Part shown: positions 16,022 to 23,804 of the stretch, piece after piece
How positions within the stretch are numbered: position 1 is the first letter of the stretch
Layout: every line of letters begins with the position of its first letter
Origin: Lentzea sp. NBRC 102530
Lineage (GTDB): Bacteria; Actinomycetota; Actinomycetes; Mycobacteriales; Pseudonocardiaceae
Reading direction: 5' to 3'
Length of the DNA: 64,000 nt
Assembly: GCF_030269365.1 (NCBI RefSeq)
Contig: NZ_BSTF01000018.1
Span: 1-64,000, forward strand
Made by a program: the position numbers and the translations under genes
The notes under the pieces: generated by a model
What the model was told of the DNA's origin: nothing
The model's database searches: none
Seen by the model: the letters and a program-made list of their open reading frames with translations, nothing else

Positions 16022-17727
16022 CACACTTCCTCGTCGAACAGGGGCCGGATGCCCCGCGCGGCCATGATCTCGTCGTTGCCGGTGCCCGCGGCGACCATCG
16101 GCCAGACCTGGGCGTCCTGCCCGACCACGAAGTCGACGACCACGGGCCGGTCGTGGACCGCCATCGCCTCCAGGATCGTTCCGTCCACTTCGGACTTCGA
16201 CTCGCAGCGCAGCCCGACGCAGCCGAGCGCGTCGGCGAGCTTGACGAAGTCGGGGTGGCGGTTGTGCGTGCCGAGCCTGGTGTTGGAGTAGCGGCCCTCG
16301 TAGAACAGGGTCTGCCACTGGCGGACCATGCCGAGGTTGCCGTTGTTGATGATCGCGACCTTGATCGGGATGCCCTCGGCGGCGCAGGTCGCGAGTTCCT
16401 GGTTGGTCATCTGGAAGCAACCGTCGCCGTCGATGGCCCAGACCGTGCGGCCGGGCGCACCGGTCTGCGCGCCCATCGCCGCCGGCACCGCGAACCCCAT
16501 CGTGCCCGCGCCACCGGAGTTGATGAACGAGCCGGGGCGTTCGTAGCGCACGTACTGCGCCGCCCACATCTGGTGCTGGCCGACGCCCGCGGTGTAGATG
16601 GCCTCCGGGCCGGTGAGCTTGCTGATGCGCTCGATCACGTACTGCGGCGCGAGCATGCCGTCGGCCGGCCAGTCGTAGCCCAGCGGGTACGTGGTGAGCA
16701 GGCCGCCGAGGTAGTTCCACCAGTCCGTGAGGTCCGTCTTCCGCGTGATGACCGCTGAGAGCGCGGCCATGACGTCGCGGCAGTCGCCGACGATGCCGAC
16801 GTCCGCCTTGCGGTTCTTGGAGATCTCGGCGGGGTCGATGTCGGCGTGGATCACCGCGGCGTGCGGCGCGAACTCGGGCAGCAGGCCGGTGACGCGGTCG
16901 TCGAACCTCGTGCCGAGCGCGATCAGCAGGTCGGCCCGTTGCAGCGCGGCGACGGCGGGCACCGTGCCGTGCATGCCCGGCATGCCGAGGTGCAGCGGGT
17001 GCGAGTCGGGGAACGCGCCGCGGGCCATCAGCGTGGTGACGACCGGGATGCCGGTCTTCTCCGCGAGCTTCTGCAACTCCCCCGCCGCTCCGCTGCGGAT
17101 CACGCCGCCGCCGACGTAGAACACCGGCCGCTTCGACGATCCGATGAGCTGCGCCGCGTTGCGGATCTGCACCGGCGAGAGCACCGGACGGGCCGGCACG
17201 GTGATCTTCGGCGGGGTGTAGGTGGTGGCGGTGGCCAGCACGTCCTTGGGCAGGTCCACCAGCACCGGGCCCGGCCGTCCGCTCGCCGCGAGCTGGAACG
17301 CCTCGGCGATCACGCGGGGGATGTCGGCCGGGTCGTGCACCTGGTAGCTGTGCTTGGTGATCGGCAGCGTGATGCTGCGGATGTCCGCCTCCTGGAAGGC
17401 GTCCGTGCCGATCACCGACTTCGCCACCTGGCCGGTGATCGCCACGATCGGCACGGAGTCCATGTAGGCGTCCGCGAGCGGCGTGACCAGGTTCGTCGCC
17501 CCCGGTCCCGAGGTCGCCATGCAGACGCCCACCCGTCCGGTCGCCTGCGCGTACCCCTGGGCGGCGTGCCCGGCGCCCTGCTCGTGGCGCACCAGGACGT
17601 GCCGGATCTTCGAGTCGAACAGCGGGTCGTAGGCGGGCAGGATGGCCCCGCCGGGCATTCCGAAGATCACCTCGCAGCCGACGTCCTCAAGCGCCTTGAT
17701 CAACGCACCTGCACCGGTGGTGTCCAC
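16021..17727 (-). CDS. ilvB: Acetolactate synthase large subunit, probably pathway-specific copy
   Basis: A 568-residue ThDP enzyme. The cofactor-activating Glu49 is in RHEQGAGHAA, the ThDP/Mg motif runs from GDGCFQM to NNGNLGMVRQW, and GTDAFQEAD and GTRFDDRVTG are AHAS signatures. It condenses pyruvate to 2-acetolactate, first committed step to valine and leucine. The position equivalent to plant Pro197 is Ala102 (GQVAKS), a residue associated with sulfonylurea tolerance but also natural in E. coli IlvI. GTG start with ggggag upstream, 20 bases after the SARP gene. The lack of ilvC and the short partner subunit argue for a second copy serving the locus. Confidence 0.88.
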   Translation of the reverse strand: MDTTGAGALIKALEDVGCEVIFGMPGGAILPAYDPLFDSKIRHVLVRHEQGAGHAAQGYAQATGRVGVCMATSGPGATNLVTPLADAYMDSVPIVAITGQVAKSVIGTDAFQEADIRSITLPITKHSYQVHDPADIPRVIAEAFQLAASGRPGPVLVDLPKDVLATATTYTPPKITVPARPVLSPVQIRNAAQLIGSSKRPVFYVGGGVIRSGAAGELQKLAEKTGIPVVTTLMARGAFPDSHPLHLGMPGMHGTVPAVAALQRADLLIALGTRFDDRVTGLLPEFAPHAAVIHADIDPAEISKNRKADVGIVGDCRDVMAALSAVITRKTDLTDWWNYLGGLLTTYPLGYDWPADGMLAPQYVIERISKLTGPEAIYTAGVGQHQMWAAQYVRYERPGSFINSGGAGTMGFAVPAAMGAQTGAPGRTVWAIDGDGCFQMTNQELATCAAEGIPIKVAIINNGNLGMVRQWQTLFYEGRYSNTRLGTHNRHPDFVKLADALGCVGLRCESKSEVDGTILEAMAVHDRPVVVDFVVGQDAQVWPMVAAGTGNDEIMAARGIRPLFDEEV

Positions 17728-17747
17728 GGTTGCTCCCCGAACTTCGA

Positions 17748-18563
17748 TCAGCCCGCGAGCTGGCGCTCCAGCTGGCGCGGCGACAACGGCTTGTCGAGCG
17801 ACGGCTCGGAGCTCAGGATCGCCCGCTGCAACTGACGGAGCCTTTCGGACGGCTCAAGCCCGAGCTCCTCGATCAGCGTGTCGCGCAGGGACTGGTAGGC
17901 CTCCAGCGACTTCCACTGCCGGCCCGCCCGGTAGAGCGCGAGCATGTACTGCGCACACAGGTTCTCGTGCATCGGGTGCTGCGCGGTGAGCACGGAGAGC
18001 TCGCTCAGCAGCGACTGGTGCTTGCCCAGCTGGAGGTCGGCCTCGATGCGGGTCTCCAGCACGCCGAGCCGGCTCTCCTGCAAACGGGTGACCTCCATGC
18101 CGAGGCGCACACCGATCTGGACGTCGACGAGCACGGGCCCGCGCCACACCTCGGCGGCGCTGCGCAGCAGACGGCTCGCGGACTCCAGGTCGCCGACCTC
18201 GAACGCGCGCTGACCGGCACTCGCGAGCCGCTCGTAGCTGCGGACGTCGACGCTCTCCGGCGGCACGTCCAGCATGTAGCCGCCGTAGCGGGTCACCAGA
18301 ACGTTCTTCGCGATGCCCGGACCGTCACCCGGCATGGCCGCCTCGATGCGCCGGCGGACCTGCAGCACGTACGTCTGCAAAGTCGTGAGAGCGCTGCGTG
18401 GCGGTGTCATCCCCCACAGCTCTTCGATCAACGTCGGGACCGTGACGACGTGACCGGCCTGAAGGCCGAGCAGCGAGAGCACCTGCCTGGGCTTCACCGC
18501 GCTCGGTGCGATCGAGACGCCGTTCTCCCGTGCCTCCAGCGGTCCCAGAACCTTGATCTCCAT
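17748..18563 (-). CDS. SARP-family transcriptional activator
   Basis: A 271-residue regulator. Residues about 1-95 form an OmpR-type winged helix (MEIKVLGPLEARENG, then VKPRQVLSLL and LWGMTPPRSALTTLQTYV), followed by a bacterial transcriptional activation domain (YERLASAGQRAFEVGDLESA to LYRAGRQWKSLEAYQSLRDTL). SARPs activate antibiotic clusters by binding direct repeats near -35. ggggagg precedes the ATG. It is the first gene of a unit with the AHAS genes, tying that enzyme to secondary-metabolite control. Confidence 0.9.
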   Translation of the reverse strand: MEIKVLGPLEARENGVSIAPSAVKPRQVLSLLGLQAGHVVTVPTLIEELWGMTPPRSALTTLQTYVLQVRRRIEAAMPGDGPGIAKNVLVTRYGGYMLDVPPESVDVRSYERLASAGQRAFEVGDLESASRLLRSAAEVWRGPVLVDVQIGVRLGMEVTRLQESRLGVLETRIEADLQLGKHQSLLSELSVLTAQHPMHENLCAQYMLALYRAGRQWKSLEAYQSLRDTLIEELGLEPSERLRQLQRAILSSEPSLDKPLSPRQLERQLAG

Positions 18564-18948
18564 TGGAGCCTCCCCTGCTCAGCGGCGGTCGACTTGGTCG
18601 TGCCACCAAGTTCACCTGAGCCGGGCTATCGGACGCCACGTACGCCGCCATGACTCTCGGATGGCGATCTACTGCGCCCGGCGTGAGAAATTCATATGCT
18701 CAAACGAACCCAAACCGTCCCGTGCCGTAATCGATCGAACACATGCCGTGACGGTTACTCAGAAATACTCGTCCATTGGCGTGACAGCACCCCGCCAGTC
18801 AATGCGAATTCGCATTCTGAACCGATACAGTTGCCGTCCTGAACAGCCCTCGCTTGTCTAGTATTCGGCCTGGGCGCGCGCCGTGCGAGGTCTTTGACCG
18901 GCGTTGACGGTCAGACTTTGCTCTGGAGCGGATGCTCTTGGGGGGCAC
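18564..18948. promoter_or_regulatory. Divergent intergenic region with two inverted repeats
   Basis: This 385-base gap between the SARP gene and the histidine kinase gene is visibly AT-richer than its flanks and holds no convincing gene. It contains a perfect 16-base palindrome AATGCGAATTCGCATT (18801-18816) and a 7-6-7 inverted repeat ACTTGGT...ACCAAGT (18592-18611) about 30 bases before the SARP start. Both are candidate operators for divergent promoters; no assignment to a protein can be made from sequence alone. Confidence 0.5.
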
Positions 18949-20070
18949 GTGAATGCTTCGCCTGCGATACCGAGATACCGCGCGATCATCGTGGCGGTCT
19001 TCGCAGCGGTGTGCCTGACCGACCTGACCCGCGCTCTGCTTCTCGCCGGTGAGATCACCGAATTGGCGGTGTCGGTCATTGATTTAGCGGTACTTGTCCT
19101 GCTGCAAGTGTCGTATTTCAGGCATCTGACCGCACTCCAGCGCCACCTCGTGCTGGCAGCCCAAGCGACCCTGCTGGTCTTACCGTACGTCCTCTTCGGC
19201 CATTCCTGGGCGGGTGTCGCAGGCCTTGTAGCAGGTAACGCGCTGCTGGTCCTGCGGCCTGTTTTCGGATGGTCCGTCTTCGTCGCGACAGTCGTCGCCA
19301 CCGGTCTCGCACAGGCCGTGCACGGCGAGGCGATGATGGCCACCGCGGCCACCGCCCTGCTGCTCGCGGGTCTCGCCACGGGCTTCGCCACCCACCGCGA
19401 CTGGCCGGCGGCCCTGACCCAGGCGTCCGTCGCTCCTCCACCGGTCGACCCGGTCGTCACGACCACCGCGGCCGTGACCGCCGAACGCGTCCGCGTGGCC
19501 CGCGACCTGCACGACCTGCTCGGCTACAGCCTGAGCGCCATCAAGCTCAAGAGCGAACTGGCGCACCGGATCGTCGCCGACCGGCCGGACCACGGCTGGG
19601 AGTTCATGCAGGAGCACCTCACCGATATATTGGATATCACCCATCACGCGCTGGCCGACGTGCGTTCACTGGCCCGCTCCTACCGCCCGTTGTCGCTGGC
19701 GGACACGTCGGACTCGGCCAAGGCGATGCTGGCGGCCTCCAACATCGACGTTCGCGTCGAACTGGCCCACGACCCGCTTCCGGAGCCGGTCGAGACCGTC
19801 CTCGCCGCCGTCCTCTGCGAGGCCGTCACCAACGTCCTGCGCCACAGCGTGGCCAGCACCTGCACCATCGGCGTGCACCAGCGCGGCGCCACGATCCTGC
19901 TCGACGTCATCAACGACGGCGCCGCCGACCGCGCGCTCTCGATGGACTGCAACGGCGTCCGCAACCAGGCCGAACGCGTCAAGGCGGCGGGCGGCACGTT
20001 CAGCGCCCGCCACGTCGGCGACGGCTCGTTCCACGTCCATGCGGCGATCCCGGCGGTCCCGGCCCCCTGA
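18949..20070 (+). CDS. Sensor histidine kinase, NarL/DesK type
   Basis: A 373-residue membrane kinase. The N-terminal half (to about 155) has five or six hydrophobic helices without a large extracellular domain. It is followed by the HisKA_3 dimerisation helix with RVARDLHDLLGYSLSAIKLK (phosphoacceptor His) and a GHKL ATPase region with EAVTNVLRHS and INDGAADRALSMDCNGVRN. The GTG at 18949 follows a G-rich run at tight spacing, so the start is uncertain. Its likely partner response regulator is the next gene, but on the opposite strand and tail to tail. Confidence 0.85.
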   Translation: MNASPAIPRYRAIIVAVFAAVCLTDLTRALLLAGEITELAVSVIDLAVLVLLQVSYFRHLTALQRHLVLAAQATLLVLPYVLFGHSWAGVAGLVAGNALLVLRPVFGWSVFVATVVATGLAQAVHGEAMMATAATALLLAGLATGFATHRDWPAALTQASVAPPPVDPVVTTTAAVTAERVRVARDLHDLLGYSLSAIKLKSELAHRIVADRPDHGWEFMQEHLTDILDITHHALADVRSLARSYRPLSLADTSDSAKAMLAASNIDVRVELAHDPLPEPVETVLAAVLCEAVTNVLRHSVASTCTIGVHQRGATILLDVINDGAADRALSMDCNGVRNQAERVKAAGGTFSARHVGDGSFHVHAAIPAVPAP

Positions 20071-20111
20071 CCCGCCGGGCACCGCCTTCAGGCAACCATC
20101 CAGGCGGCCAG

Positions 20112-20176
20112 CCCGGACGACCAGCCCAGACGACCAGCCCAGACGACCAGCCCAGACGACCAGCCCGGACGACCAG
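20112..20176. repeat. Five tandem copies of a 13-base unit
   Basis: The unit CCCRGACGACCAG repeats five times without gaps (R is G in the outer two copies, A in the middle three). It fills most of the space between the converging kinase and response-regulator stops. 13 bases is not a multiple of a helical turn or a codon. No hairpin terminator is seen here. Confidence 0.9.
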
Positions 20177-20177
20177 C

Positions 20178-20783
20178 TCAGAACCAGCCGGACTTGCGGG
20201 CGATGCGGACGGCGTCGACGCGGTTGCGCGCGTCGAGCTTCGCCGTCGCCGCCGTCAGGTAGTTGCGCACGGTCCCGACCGACAGGAACAACGTCGTCGC
20301 GATCTCCATCGCGTCCGCGCCGTCCGACGCCAGCCGCAGCACCTCGAGCTCGCGCGGGGTCAGCGGGCACTCGTCGGTGTCCCACGCGGAAAGCGCGAGC
20401 TGCGAGTCGATCACGCGCCGACCAATCGAGACGCCGCGAATGGCGTCAGCGAGTTCTCCGACCGGAGCATCCTTGAGGATGAACCCGTTCACCCGTGCGT
20501 TGAGAGCGCGCCGCAGAGTGCCCGGCCGCCCGAGGCTCGTGAGAATGAGCGTGCGCGTCTCGGGAGCGGTGTCGTGGATCACGGTGGCTGCGGAAAGACC
20601 GTCCATACCCGGCAGGTCGATGTCGAGCACCGCGACGTCCGGTTTGTTCTTCTCGACCGCGGCGATGATTTCGTCACCTGTTGCTACCGACGCGACGACC
20701 TCAATATCCGGTTCGAGATTCAACAAGGCGACCAAAGCACCGCGGACCATTTGCACGTCCTCGGCTAGTAGCACTCTGATCAT
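20178..20783 (-). CDS. Response regulator, NarL/LuxR family
   Basis: A 201-residue regulator with a receiver domain (acidic pair in LLAEDVQMV, phosphoacceptor Asp in VLDIDLPGMDG, conserved Lys in GFILKDAPV). A C-terminal LuxR helix-turn-helix follows (LTPRELEVLRLASDG, GTVRNYLTAATAKLDARNR). aaggggg precedes the ATG. It probably pairs with the kinase at 18949. An inverted repeat GGTCACC-N18-GGTGACC (20806-20837) lies just upstream and may be its own operator. Confidence 0.9.
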   Translation of the reverse strand: MIRVLLAEDVQMVRGALVALLNLEPDIEVVASVATGDEIIAAVEKNKPDVAVLDIDLPGMDGLSAATVIHDTAPETRTLILTSLGRPGTLRRALNARVNGFILKDAPVGELADAIRGVSIGRRVIDSQLALSAWDTDECPLTPRELEVLRLASDGADAMEIATTLFLSVGTVRNYLTAATAKLDARNRVDAVRIARKSGWF

Positions 20784-20805
20784 CCGACCCCCTTGCTTGC
20801 CCCCA

Positions 20806-20837
20806 GGTCACCATTTCGAGTCTTACACTCGGTGACC
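20806..20837. promoter_or_regulatory. Inverted repeat upstream of the response regulator
   Basis: GGTCACC (20806-20812) and GGTGACC (20831-20837) are separated by 18 bases, 23 bases before the response-regulator start. A third GGTCACC-like copy lies near 20926. The arrangement suggests a regulator site, perhaps autoregulatory; this is inference. Confidence 0.35.
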
Positions 20838-21069
20838 ATGCAGGACAAGCATTGAGTCCGGCCACGACGAGCGTTACTCCGAATGCGCTAGGAGCAATTA
20901 ACAAGGGTAATCGACGCATGACTTGGGGTCACCAGTCGCTCACAGATTGCTGACGGACCGAATCGCTGACCGGGCGGCTCGAGGACGACACGAGCACAAA
21001 ACAGTACAAGCGATTCGACCCGTGCGGCAGGGTGCGAACAACCGACAGAGCCGATCTCCGCGCGGTCGT

Positions 21070-21753
21070 TCAGCGCGTCTCGCCCCACCGCTCCAGCAGT
21101 TCGAGACCGCCGTCGACGGTGATCACCTGACCCTGGATCCACGCCGCCTCGTCGGTGCACAGCAACGACACCGCGTTCGCGATGTCCTGCGGCACCGTGA
21201 CGCGGCCGGACGGGCTCTTGATCGCGAGCCGGTCCACCAGGTCCGGGTCGATGTTCATGGGGCCGTTGTCGACGACGGTGGTGACGACGGCGTTCACGGC
21301 CACCCGGTACCAGGCCATCTCCAGCGCGAGCGTCCGGATCACGCCGTGCACCGGCGTGACGGTGTAGCCGGCGACGACCACCCGCCCGCCGTCCACCAAG
21401 GCCTTGGCGAGCGGCTCCACGATGTTCAGCAACGGCGTGAGGTCCGGCGACACCGCGTGGTGCACGAACACGTCGAGCTGGCCGCGCTCCTGCTTGACCC
21501 GGTCGAGCAGCAACCGCACCGAGTGCTCGTCGTGGATGTCGAGCTGGGTGACGGTCACCGAGCCGGGCTTGCCGGCGAGCATGGTCTTGGCGCGCTCCAG
21601 GTCGACGTTGTCACCGTCGGAAGTCGTCAGGATGACGTGGGCGCCGTTGTCGCAGAGCTTGCTCGCGATGGCGAGACCGAGCCCGTGCGTACCCGACGTG
21701 ACCACTGCGATCTTGCCGTCGAGTCCCAGGCGCGTGTTGACAGGTTCGATCAT
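21070..21753 (-). CDS. Degenerate short-chain dehydrogenase/reductase-like protein
   Basis: A 227-residue SDR-fold protein. The cofactor motif is TSGTHGLGLAIA and the C-terminus (PQDIANAVSLLCTDEAAWIQ, then VDGG) is FabG-like. The NNAG motif is replaced by HHAV and the region that should carry Ser and YxxxK reads VVVAGYTVTPVHGVIRTLAL, so the catalytic Lys is Pro and a loop is shortened. Catalysis by the standard mechanism is unlikely. The ATG at 21753 has gaggtgg upstream. It may be a ligand-binding or structural relative, or use another mechanism. Confidence 0.75.
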   Translation of the reverse strand: MIEPVNTRLGLDGKIAVVTSGTHGLGLAIASKLCDNGAHVILTTSDGDNVDLERAKTMLAGKPGSVTVTQLDIHDEHSVRLLLDRVKQERGQLDVFVHHAVSPDLTPLLNIVEPLAKALVDGGRVVVAGYTVTPVHGVIRTLALEMAWYRVAVNAVVTTVVDNGPMNIDPDLVDRLAIKSPSGRVTVPQDIANAVSLLCTDEAAWIQGQVITVDGGLELLERWGETR

Positions 21754-21819
21754 GATGCTGACCACCTCGTTGTCCGCGTGGTGATCGACGTTCCGCCCGG
21801 CCGCTAGGGCCGAACTCGA

Positions 21820-22410
21820 CTACTTCTTGCGCAAACCCTCCAAAACACGCAGGATCGCGCGTTCGACCTCACGCCCGGTGCGCTTCGGATCGGACGAACT
21901 CGCGATGGTGCTCGCGCCCGCGGACAGCGCTCCGAACAGCAGCCGCGCCATGATCTCGACCGGCGCCTCCTCGATCTCGCCGGCGTCGACGAGCAGCTGC
22001 ACGGCCGTGCGGAGGAGGCCGAAGCTGAACTGTTCCTCGGCTTCCCGCCAGCGTTCCCAGCCCATCACCACCGGCGCCTCGTGGACGATGATCCGCTGGT
22101 ACTCGGGTTCCAGGCACTTGCGGACGTACGCGCGCAGGCCCGCGACGGCGGTCTCCCAGGCGTCGCCGTCGGCCGTGATCAGCGCGGTCAGCGACGCGAT
22201 CGACTTGGTCTCCACCTGCGCGAACGCCGCCTCGAACAACGCCTGCTTGCCGCTGAAGTGGTGGTACAGCGCACCTTTCGTCACGCGGGCGCGCTTGACG
22301 ACCTCGTCGAGCGAGGTGCCCGCGTAGCCGCGCTTGGTGAAGAGGTCGACGGCACTGTCCACGAGCGCCTGCCTGGTCGACTCCGAGTACTCGGAACGTC
22401 GTGTTCGCAC
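21820..22410 (-). CDS. TetR-family transcriptional repressor
   Basis: A 196-residue TetR regulator: the N-terminal helix-turn-helix runs STRQALVDSAVDLFTKRGYA, then SLDEVVKRARVTKGALYHHF, followed by a helical ligand domain (W-E-R-W-REAEEQF). The GTG at 22410 gives the usual short N-terminus; another GTG at 22428 would sit inside the palindromic operator. No Shine-Dalgarno is seen at either. It is divergent from a small unknown gene and an SDR, which it probably represses together with itself. Confidence 0.87.
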   Translation of the reverse strand: MRTRRSEYSESTRQALVDSAVDLFTKRGYAGTSLDEVVKRARVTKGALYHHFSGKQALFEAAFAQVETKSIASLTALITADGDAWETAVAGLRAYVRKCLEPEYQRIIVHEAPVVMGWERWREAEEQFSFGLLRTAVQLLVDAGEIEEAPVEIMARLLFGALSAGASTIASSSDPKRTGREVERAILRVLEGLRKK

Positions 22411-22427
22411 GACCGAAACGTATCTCA

Positions 22428-22455
22428 CATACCGACGGTACGTACCGGTGGTATG
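22428..22455. promoter_or_regulatory. Palindromic operator, probable TetR site
   Basis: A 28-base near-perfect palindrome centred at 22441/22442: CATACC..CGGTAC and its mirror GTACCG..GGTATG, with only two mismatched pairs. It lies between the divergent tetR and 22500 genes. Confidence 0.75.
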
Positions 22456-22462
22456 GTCGTGT

Positions 22463-22477
22463 CATACCGAGAGTATG
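22463..22477. promoter_or_regulatory. Second half-site pair of the TetR operator region
   Basis: CATAC and GTATG arms with a five-base spacer repeat the ends of the main palindrome eight bases away, consistent with a second, weaker repressor site nearer the 22500 gene. Confidence 0.5.
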
Positions 22478-22499
22478 CGAGAAACCGGGGGTACGAGAC

Positions 22500-22808
22500 A
22501 TGGGCTGGGCAGACCACTACCGCCGTCGCGACGCGCTCGACGCCGTCCTGCGCGACGCCCGACGCGACCCGTCCGCGCCGCTGATCGTGGATCCGGACGT
22601 CTTCGGCTCACTGCACGAACTGCTGCTTGCGCTCGACCACCGCTGGCAGAACAAGCTGACCGCGCGCATGGAGAACGCGTCGCTGGAAGGCCACGTCGAC
22701 GAGGGCCGCGTCACGGCCGAACTCGCCGCCGAGGAGCCGGTGTTGCGCGCGGTGCTGGACACACACCTTTCGCTCGGCAGTTACCGGGCGGTAGGAATGA
22801 CCCCATGA
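22500..22808 (+). CDS. Small conserved-looking protein, unknown function
   Basis: A 102-residue acidic, helical protein beginning MGWADHYRRRDALDAVL. No motif is recognised. The stop overlaps the next start (ATGA), so it is coupled to the SDR downstream, and the promoter is shared with the TetR operator. The many His, Arg and Asp residues (LLALDHRWQNKL) suggest a soluble accessory protein. A weak g-rich stretch precedes the ATG. Confidence 0.6.
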   Translation: MGWADHYRRRDALDAVLRDARRDPSAPLIVDPDVFGSLHELLLALDHRWQNKLTARMENASLEGHVDEGRVTAELAAEEPVLRAVLDTHLSLGSYRAVGMTP

Positions 22809-23707
22809 GCCCTTGGACCGAAGCCGACATCCCCGACCAGACCGGCCGCACCGTCCTCGTGACGGGCGCCAACTCCGGTCTCGGCCTGCGCACCGCGCAG
22901 GTGCTCGCGGGCAAGGGTGCCCACGTGCTCATGGGGTGTCGTTCGGTCCAGCGCGGGGAGGACGCGCGCCTGTCCGTGCCCGGCTCGGCCGAGGTGCTCG
23001 AACTCGACCTCGCCGACCTCTCCTCCGTGCGTGCTGCCGCGGAGAAAGTCGCCGGGAAGGTCGAGAAGCTCGACGTCCTCGTCAACAACGCGGGCATCAT
23101 GGCCGTCCCGAACGGCCGGACCGCCGACGGCTTCGAGCGCCAGTTCGGCACGAACCACCTCGGGCACGCCGCGCTGACGTTCCTGCTTCTCCCAGTACTG
23201 CGACGGAGCACCGACGCGCGCGTCGTCACCGTGTCGTCGTTGATGCACCAGTACGGTCGGATGAACCTCGACGACCCGAACTGGGAACGTCGCTCTTACA
23301 GCGCGCGTGGTGCGTACAGCCAGTCCAAGCTGGCCAACCTCTTGTTCATGCGCGAGCTGCAGCGCCGTTCGCCGGACGTGATGTCGATGGCGGCGCACCC
23401 CGGCATGACGGCCACCGACCTGGCCAACAACATGGCCGACGCGCACCGGTCCGCCGTGATGAGGGCCGGCGGCAAGCTCTTCGGCCTGTTCTCCCAGTCC
23501 GTCGAGATGGGCACGTTGCCGCAGCTCTTCGCCGCGACGTCCCCCGACGCCCACGGCGGCGCGTACTACGGGCCCGGCGGGTTCAACGGCCTGTGGGGCC
23601 ACCCCGCCGCGTCGGGGATGACCGCCGCGGCCCGTGACGACCTGGCCGCGAACCGGCTCTGGGAGCTCACGATCAAGCTGACCGGAATCGCTCCAGACCT
23701 TCCGTAG
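22805..23707 (+). CDS. Short-chain dehydrogenase/reductase (retinol dehydrogenase/oxidoreductase type)
   Basis: A 300-residue complete SDR: cofactor motif VTGANSGLGLRTA, structural NNAGIMAVP, catalytic Ser in VTVSSLM and YSQSK for the Tyr-Lys pair. The length and long C-terminal tail resemble the WWOX/retinol-dehydrogenase-like group, probably NADP-dependent. Its ATG overlaps the preceding stop. Likely induced when the TetR repressor binds its ligand, so it may convert that ligand (inference). Confidence 0.85.
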   Translation: MSPWTEADIPDQTGRTVLVTGANSGLGLRTAQVLAGKGAHVLMGCRSVQRGEDARLSVPGSAEVLELDLADLSSVRAAAEKVAGKVEKLDVLVNNAGIMAVPNGRTADGFERQFGTNHLGHAALTFLLLPVLRRSTDARVVTVSSLMHQYGRMNLDDPNWERRSYSARGAYSQSKLANLLFMRELQRRSPDVMSMAAHPGMTATDLANNMADAHRSAVMRAGGKLFGLFSQSVEMGTLPQLFAATSPDAHGGAYYGPGGFNGLWGHPAASGMTAAARDDLAANRLWELTIKLTGIAPDLP

Positions 23708-23738
23708 GCTTGCCCGCGCTCGAGCGGTAGCCGGTTCT

Positions 23739-23780
23739 GGACACTTACCCTGACCTGCGCATGCGTGACCCCGGACACTT
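23739..23780. repeat. Direct repeat pair upstream of lipA
   Basis: GGACACTT occurs at 23739-23746 and 23773-23780, with a TGCGCATGCG-like palindromic patch between. This lies in the short gap before lipA and could be a regulator site or chance. Confidence 0.3.
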
Positions 23781-23804
23781 GAGTGCGCAGCGTAGGGTGG
23801 GGAC

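Noticed and set aside
20112..20176. Tandem repeat considered as a CRISPR array
   Set aside because: 13-base units abut without spacers and no cas genes are present.
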